A DNA stretch of 49,085 nucleotides from Geminicoccaceae bacterium (GTDB lineage Bacteria > Pseudomonadota > Alphaproteobacteria > Geminicoccales > Geminicoccaceae): contig RECO01000174.1 in assembly GCA_007694015.1 (NCBI GenBank), positions 1-49,085 of the forward strand, in the 5' to 3' direction. Each line of letters opens with the position of its first letter. The first letter of the stretch is position 1. The notes under the pieces were generated by a model. That model saw nothing but the letters and a program-made list of their open reading frames with translations, was not told the DNA's origin and searched no databases. A program made the translations under genes and the position numbers. Shown here one piece after another: positions 43,964 to 49,085 of this stretch.

Positions 43964-43987
43964 CGGCCGCGCGGAGCACCTCGTCCG

Positions 43988-45436
43988 ATGTCCACGAGCT
44001 ACCTCTTTCCAGCCGCGCCCGAACTGCTCTTGATCCTGAGCGGGCTGGTTTTGCTCCTGGTCGGCTCGTTCAAGGATCACGCGGCCGGCGCGCGTCTCGT
44101 CTCGACCTTGGCCCTGGTGACGCTGGCCGTGGCCTTCTTCGCGACGATCATCGTGACACCCGGCGCCGCCATCTACGCGTTCCGCGAGCACTTCGTGCTC
44201 GACGCCTTCGCGGGCTTCATGAAGGGCGTGGTGTTTTTGGGCGCCCTCGGCACCCTCCTCATCGCCCAGCCCTATCTCCGCCAGGAGAAGCTGGAGCGGT
44301 TCGAATACGCCCTGCTCGTGCTGTTCTCGACCGCCGGCATGGGTCTCCTGTTGTCGGCCAACAGCTTCCTTGCCCTCTACGTCGCCCTCGAACTCATGAC
44401 GCTGCCGCTCTACGTCATGGCCGCCTTCAAGCGCGACACCTTCAAGTCGACGGAAGCGGGGCTCAAATACTTCGTCCTCGGGGCACTCGCCTCGGGCATG
44501 CTGCTCTACGGCATCTCGCTGGTCTACGGCTTCACCGGCACCATCAGTTTCACCGCCCTGCAGGACATCTACGCCGCGGGCGACGTTCGCCTGCCGATCG
44601 GGGCGCTGGTGGGCCTCGTCTTCATCGCCGCCGGCCTCGCCTTCAAGCTCGGTGCGGTGCCCTTCCACATGTGGACGCCCGACGTCTACGAGGGGGCGCC
44701 CACCGCCGTGACGGCGTTCTTCGCCGCCGCCCCCAAGATCGCCGCCATGGGCCTCACCGTGCGCGTGTTCGCCGAGCCCTTCGGTGCGTTCGTCGCCGAC
44801 TGGCAGCAGATCGTCATCGCCGTTGCCGTCGGTTCGATGGCGCTCGGCGCCTTCGGTGCCATCGGCCAAACCAACATCAAGCGGTTGATGGCCTATTCGG
44901 GCATCGGCCATGTCGGCTACGCCCTGGTCGGCTTGGCGGCCGGCACCGAGCGCGGCGTCTATGGTGTCCTCGTCTACATGACGCTCTACCTCTTCATGAC
45001 CGTCGGTACCTTCGCCGTCATCTTGACGCTGCGGCGGCGCGGTCAGGAACTGGAGCGCGTGCAGGACTTCGCCGGGCTCTCGAAGGAACAGCCGCTTCTG
45101 GCGCTGGCGGCCGCCATCTTCATGTTCTCGCTCGCCGGCATCCCGCCGCTCGCCGGCTTCTTCGGCAAGCTCTACGTCTTCCTCGCCGCGGTCGACGCCG
45201 GTCTCATCGCGCTGGCCGTATTCGGCGTGTTGATGAGCGTGGTCGGCGCCTACTATTATCTGCGCATCGTCAAGCTCATGTACTTCGATGCGCCGCCCGA
45301 GCCGTTCGACAAGACGATCGAACCCGAGTTGCAGGCGGTGCTGGTCGTGACCACGGCGGTGACCGCGCTGTTCATCGTCTTCCCGGGCCCGATCCTCGGC
45401 ACCGCGCAGGTGGCCGCCAGCGCGCTGTTTCCATGA
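43988..45436 (+). CDS. nuoN: NADH-quinone oxidoreductase subunit N
   Basis: ALYVALELMTLPLYVMAAFKRD; FKLGAVPFHMWTPDVYEGAPTAVTAFFAAAPKIAA. Confidence 0.98.
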   Translation: MSTSYLFPAAPELLLILSGLVLLLVGSFKDHAAGARLVSTLALVTLAVAFFATIIVTPGAAIYAFREHFVLDAFAGFMKGVVFLGALGTLLIAQPYLRQEKLERFEYALLVLFSTAGMGLLLSANSFLALYVALELMTLPLYVMAAFKRDTFKSTEAGLKYFVLGALASGMLLYGISLVYGFTGTISFTALQDIYAAGDVRLPIGALVGLVFIAAGLAFKLGAVPFHMWTPDVYEGAPTAVTAFFAAAPKIAAMGLTVRVFAEPFGAFVADWQQIVIAVAVGSMALGAFGAIGQTNIKRLMAYSGIGHVGYALVGLAAGTERGVYGVLVYMTLYLFMTVGTFAVILTLRRRGQELERVQDFAGLSKEQPLLALAAAIFMFSLAGIPPLAGFFGKLYVFLAAVDAGLIALAVFGVLMSVVGAYYYLRIVKLMYFDAPPEPFDKTIEPELQAVLVVTTAVTALFIVFPGPILGTAQVAASALFP

Positions 45437-45446
45437 CCGCGGTCAC

Positions 45447-46181
45447 TTGAGCGGCGCCTGGCCCGACACGGCGGCGGGCTTTCGCATCGAGGTCCACGAG
45501 GTCGTGGGCTCGACCCAGGATCTCGCCCGTGCGCGCCTCGGCCGCGGCGAGGACGTGGTCGTGGTGGGCCTAGAGCAGACCGCCGGCCGCGGCCGGCTCG
45601 ACCGGGTTTGGACCTCGCCGCCCGGTAATCTCTACGCCTCCACCCTGTTGCGGGTCACCCTCCTGCCGCGTCTGCTGCCGGCGTCGTCCTTGGTCGTCGC
45701 CGTGGCGTTGGCCGAAGCGCTGGAGGCGCTGGGCGCTGCGCCGCGCGTGAAATGGCCGAACGACCTGTTGCTCGGCGGGCTAAAGGTCGCGGGCATCCTG
45801 TTGGAGCACCAAAACGGCCATCTCGTCATCGGCACCGGCATCAACGTCAAGGCGACGCCGCAAGGGCAGCCGGCGGCGACCACGCTCGCAGCGGTCGGGA
45901 TCAGCCCCACTTTGCCGCAGCTCCTGGAAGCCTATCTGCTGCGCCTGCGGGCGCGTTTCACCGAGTTCGAACAGCACGGCTTTTTCGCCATCCGCCAAGC
46001 CTGGCTGGAGCGGGCCGAAGCGCTCGGCCAGCCCTTGCGCGTGCGGCTGGCGGATGGCCTCCTGGAGGGGCGTCACGGCGGCATCGACGATTATGGTGCC
46101 TTGCGCGTCGAGGTGGCCGACGGCGTCGTCCTGGTGGCGGTGGGGGACGTGGAACTGGTGCGGACGCAGGAGGGAGCTTGA
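45447..46181 (+). CDS. birA: Biotin-[acetyl-CoA-carboxylase] ligase
   Basis: EVVGSTQDLAR; EQTAGRGRLDRVWTSPPGNLYAS; VKWPNDLLLGGLKVAGILLE; GTGINVK. Confidence 0.93.
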   Translation: MSGAWPDTAAGFRIEVHEVVGSTQDLARARLGRGEDVVVVGLEQTAGRGRLDRVWTSPPGNLYASTLLRVTLLPRLLPASSLVVAVALAEALEALGAAPRVKWPNDLLLGGLKVAGILLEHQNGHLVIGTGINVKATPQGQPAATTLAAVGISPTLPQLLEAYLLRLRARFTEFEQHGFFAIRQAWLERAEALGQPLRVRLADGLLEGRHGGIDDYGALRVEVADGVVLVAVGDVELVRTQEGA

Positions 46182-46966
46182 TGCTGCTCGCGATCGACGT
46201 CGGCAATACGAACACCGTGTTCGCGCTCTACGAGGGCGAACGGCGCCTGGAAAGTTGGCGGCTGGCCACGGTGCGCGATCGCACCGCCGACGAGTACGCG
46301 CTGGCCCTGGTCCAACTGATGGAGATGGCGGGCTTCGTGCCCCGGCGCATCGAGCAGGCCATCGCCTCGTCGGTGGTGCCGCAGGCCAACATGGCGTTGC
46401 GCTGGATGTGCCGCGACCGCCTGCGCTGCCCGATCGCCTTCGTCGGCCAGGAAATCGAGGTCCCGATCAAGGTGCTCCTGGCCAACCCGCACGAGGTCGG
46501 CGCCGACCGCCTGGTCAACGCCTACGCCGCGCACCGCCGCCATGGCGGTGACCTGATCGTCATCGACTTCGGCACCGCCACCACCTTCGACGTGGTCGAT
46601 GCCTCGGGCGGCTATCACGGCGGCATCATCGCCCCCGGCGTCAACCTGTCGCTCGAGGCCTTGAACCGGGCGGCCGCCAAGCTGCCGCGCATCGGCATCG
46701 AGAAGACCGCTAAAGTAATCGGCGATAGTACCGTTTCGGCGATGCAATCTGGGGTGTTTTGGGGCTATGTTGCGCTGATCGAAGGTTTGGTGGCGCGCAT
46801 TCGCGCCGAATTCGGCCGGCCCATGGGCGTCATCGCCACCGGCGGTCTGGCGCCCCTGTTCGGCGGTGCCACCCAGGCCATCGATCAGATCGACCGCGAC
46901 TTGACCATGATCGGCCTCGTCGACCTTTTTCGGGCAGGCGTTGCCCGTGTGGAGACTCCAGGATGA
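46181..46966 (+). CDS. coaX: Type III pantothenate kinase
   Basis: MLLAIDVGNTNTVFALYEGERRLESWRLATVRDRTADEY; GADRLVNAYAAHRRHGGDLIVIDFGTATTFDVVDASGGYHGGIIAPGV. Confidence 0.96.
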   Translation: MLLAIDVGNTNTVFALYEGERRLESWRLATVRDRTADEYALALVQLMEMAGFVPRRIEQAIASSVVPQANMALRWMCRDRLRCPIAFVGQEIEVPIKVLLANPHEVGADRLVNAYAAHRRHGGDLIVIDFGTATTFDVVDASGGYHGGIIAPGVNLSLEALNRAAAKLPRIGIEKTAKVIGDSTVSAMQSGVFWGYVALIEGLVARIRAEFGRPMGVIATGGLAPLFGGATQAIDQIDRDLTMIGLVDLFRAGVARVETPG

Positions 46967-48654
46967 CCGACCACCCGCTGTATTTCGTGCCCTTGGGCGG
47001 GGCGGGCGAAATCGGCATGAACGTCTACCTCTACGGCCAGGACCAACGCTGGCTGATGGTCGATCTCGGCATCACCTTCGCCGACGACCGCCTGCCGGGC
47101 GTCGAGATCATCCTCCCCGACATCGGTTTCATCGAGCAGGAAAAGGGCAAGCTCGACGGCCTGGTCCTGACCCACGCCCACGAGGACCACATCGGTGCCG
47201 TGCCCTATCTCTGGGACCGGCTGCGCTGCCCGATCTGGTGCGCGCCCTTCACCGCCGCCGTGCTCAAGCGCAAGCTCGACGAGAGCCCGATCAAGGCGCG
47301 CATCCCGATGCACGTCGTGCAGCCGGGCGAGCCCTTCAAGGTCGGCGCCTTCGACTGCCGCTTCATCCACATGACGCACTCGATCCCCGAAGCGTCGATG
47401 CTCTTGCTCGACACCCCTTATGGCCGCGTCCTGCACACCGGCGACTGGAAGCTCGACCCGGCACCGCAGCTGGGCGACGTCGGCGAGATCGACGCGCTGC
47501 AGGAACTCGGCAAGACCGGCGGCGTGTTGGCGATGGTGGCCGACAGCACCAACATCACCAACCCCGGCACCTCCGGCTCCGAGGCGGAGGTGCTGGATTC
47601 GCTGACCAAAGTCATCGCCGACCAGCCGCATCGGGTCGTCCTCACCACCTTCGCCTCGAACGTCGCCAGGCTGCAAACGGCGATGAACGCGGCCACCAAG
47701 GCCGGCCGCCGCGTCGCCCTGATCGGCCGCTCCATGCGCCGCATGGTCGCCGCCGCCAAGGACTGCGGCTATCTGCAGACCATGCCGGCGCTGATCGACG
47801 AGCGGGACGTGATGAACCTGCCGCGGCGCGAGGTGCTGCTCCTTTGCACCGGCAGCCAGGCCGAGCCGCGCGCTGCCCTTGCCCGCATCGCCGGCGGCGG
47901 CCACCCGCGCATCAGTCTCGACCCGGGCGATTCCGCGATCTTTTCCTCGAAGATCATCCCCGGCAACGAGCGCATCATCTACGATCTGCACAACAACCTG
48001 GTGAAGCAGGGCGTCACGGTGATCACCGAGGACGACCACTTCGTCCACGTCTCGGGCCACCCCTCGCGCGACGAGGTGGCGCAGCTCTTTCGCTGGGTGA
48101 AGCCCGACACGGTGGTTCCGGTGCACGGTGAGCTGCGTCACCTGAAGGAACACGTCGCCTTTGCCCTCGACCACGGCGCCAAGCACGCCGTGCTCGCCAC
48201 CAACGGCGACGTCGTCCAGCTGGCGCCCGGCGAGCCGCAGGTGGTGGGCGAGGTTCCCGTCGGCCGCCACGCCTTCGAAGACGGCCACTTTCTCGCGGTC
48301 GACGCCGACCGCTACCGCCAAAGGCGCAAGCTCGCCAACAACGGCACGCTCTTCGTGAGCCTCGTGCTCGACAGCTACGGCAGTGTCCTCGCGTCGCCCA
48401 AGGTCAGCTCGGTCGGCAGCGTCGAACTGGACGACGATTCCAAAGCGCTGCAACACTTGGCCGACACCCTGGTCGACGAGATGGAGCAGCTCGCCGACCG
48501 CGACATCGAGGACGACCAGCGGGTGGAGGAACGCGTGCGCCAAACCGTCCGCCGCCACCTCCAGCTCAGCCGCGACCGCCGCCCGGTGATCCAGGTCCAG
48601 ATCGTCCGCCTCTCGCCGGAAATGCTGGCGCAGTTGGAAGACGCGGCCAGCTGA
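46963..48654 (+). CDS. rnj: Ribonuclease J (metallo-beta-lactamase / beta-CASP RNase)
   Basis: FVPLGGAGEIGMNVYLYG; LVLTHAHEDHIGAVPYLW; HSIPEASMLLLDTPYGRVLHTGDWKLD; ATGA overlap with coaX. Confidence 0.96.
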   Translation: MTDHPLYFVPLGGAGEIGMNVYLYGQDQRWLMVDLGITFADDRLPGVEIILPDIGFIEQEKGKLDGLVLTHAHEDHIGAVPYLWDRLRCPIWCAPFTAAVLKRKLDESPIKARIPMHVVQPGEPFKVGAFDCRFIHMTHSIPEASMLLLDTPYGRVLHTGDWKLDPAPQLGDVGEIDALQELGKTGGVLAMVADSTNITNPGTSGSEAEVLDSLTKVIADQPHRVVLTTFASNVARLQTAMNAATKAGRRVALIGRSMRRMVAAAKDCGYLQTMPALIDERDVMNLPRREVLLLCTGSQAEPRAALARIAGGGHPRISLDPGDSAIFSSKIIPGNERIIYDLHNNLVKQGVTVITEDDHFVHVSGHPSRDEVAQLFRWVKPDTVVPVHGELRHLKEHVAFALDHGAKHAVLATNGDVVQLAPGEPQVVGEVPVGRHAFEDGHFLAVDADRYRQRRKLANNGTLFVSLVLDSYGSVLASPKVSSVGSVELDDDSKALQHLADTLVDEMEQLADRDIEDDQRVEERVRQTVRRHLQLSRDRRPVIQVQIVRLSPEMLAQLEDAAS

Positions 48655-48670
48655 GGCCGAACGAGAGGGA

Positions 48671-48693
48671 AGGGGGGGCTTGATGCTCCCCCT
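48671..48693 (+). repeat. Composite hairpin element copy G1: HP1-like hairpin only, 3' of rnj
   Basis: AGGGGGGGC-TTGAT-GCTCCCCCT. Confidence 0.65.
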
Positions 48694-48931
48694 GTCCCGG
48701 GGGCTCGGGGTACGATGCGAGTCCCCGCTCCCGTTGGTTGCGGTGTATTTTCCTAATTCGTGCTACACTGCACGGCGAACCGCGTGCGGGCAGCCCAGGT
48801 CGTCGTCGTGGCAGTCGAGCGCGCGCAAAGAAACCATTTTACAAAACGAACTGTCCAAGGTCGCTTTCTTTTTTTTCCAATGCGTTAGCCTGGTGATAAC
48901 CCGGATTATGACAAATCGAAAAACGCAACTG

Positions 48932-48992
48932 CTGACGGCCTTGGCCGTCAGCCGGGGGTGCGGGGGGCCAAAACCCCCCCCCCCCCCCCCCC
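48932..48992 (+). repeat. Composite hairpin element copy G2: CTGACGGCC-TT-GGCCGTCAG plus degenerate HP3 ending in a C19 homopolymer
   Basis: Central hairpin 48932-48951; CCGGGGGTGCGGGGGGCCAAAA followed by 19 C (48974-48992). Confidence 0.65.
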
Positions 48993-49085
48993 AGTCGGGG
49001 GCCCGTACGTCAAAGTGCCGTTATTATAAATACCAGCGCCCACCACCACCAACCCCAACACCATCTCCGGGGTCATCTCCACGCC

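Noticed and set aside
42428-44911. 827-aa antisense ORF across nuoM-nuoN
   Set aside because: Composition (D/E/H/R/Q runs) is typical of antisense to hydrophobic membrane-protein genes; it spans two coding genes.
31327-45436. Unusual gene content inside the nuo operon
   Set aside because: nuoA to nuoN are in canonical order with short gaps or overlaps and no inserted ORFs; ordinary 14-subunit complex I operon.
48993-49085. Possible start of another coding region at the window end
   Set aside because: Too short and adjacent to the poly-C tract; no frame gives a recognisable motif.

Overview
This 49,085-bp high-GC window has the gene content and order of an alphaproteobacterial (Rhodospirillales-like) chromosome. 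I assign about 45 protein genes and two tRNAs. Left to right: TauE/SafE exporter, CspA, dienelactone hydrolase, tag, an MT-A70 adenine methyltransferase, a TRAP transporter, a pdxY-amidase-nadX group, pdxH, a ligase-associated Lhr helicase/PdeM pair, an orphan form-II CoxL-like subunit, a YghU-type GST, a PuuB-like oxidase, an EamA transporter, a SOUL/DUF2256/photolyase group, a Gfo/Idh/MocA oxidoreductase, miaA/serB, lon, hupB, tRNA-Val, tRNA-Asp, a complete nuoA-N operon, birA, coaX and rnj. No phage, transposase, CRISPR array or obvious defence island is visible. The most unusual signal is a family of intergenic composite hairpin repeats, with nine loci in about 42 kb, nearly all just 3' of stop codons. 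Full-length copies are 127-128 nt and have three modules. HP1 is an 11-bp stem with an invariant TTGATG loop. The second is a C/G clamp around a 50-nt perfect or near-perfect palindrome with a conserved GGACGTGC tip but variable stem. HP3 is a GGGGGC(C)AAAAGCCCCC hairpin followed by a pyrimidine tract. Stems vary compensatorily between copies. A second subtype swaps the 50-nt palindrome for a short hairpin, often with a GGC-AAN-GCC tip. In one copy the pdeM stop codon lies inside the HP1 loop. Everything here was read by eye; no searches or folding calculations were run.
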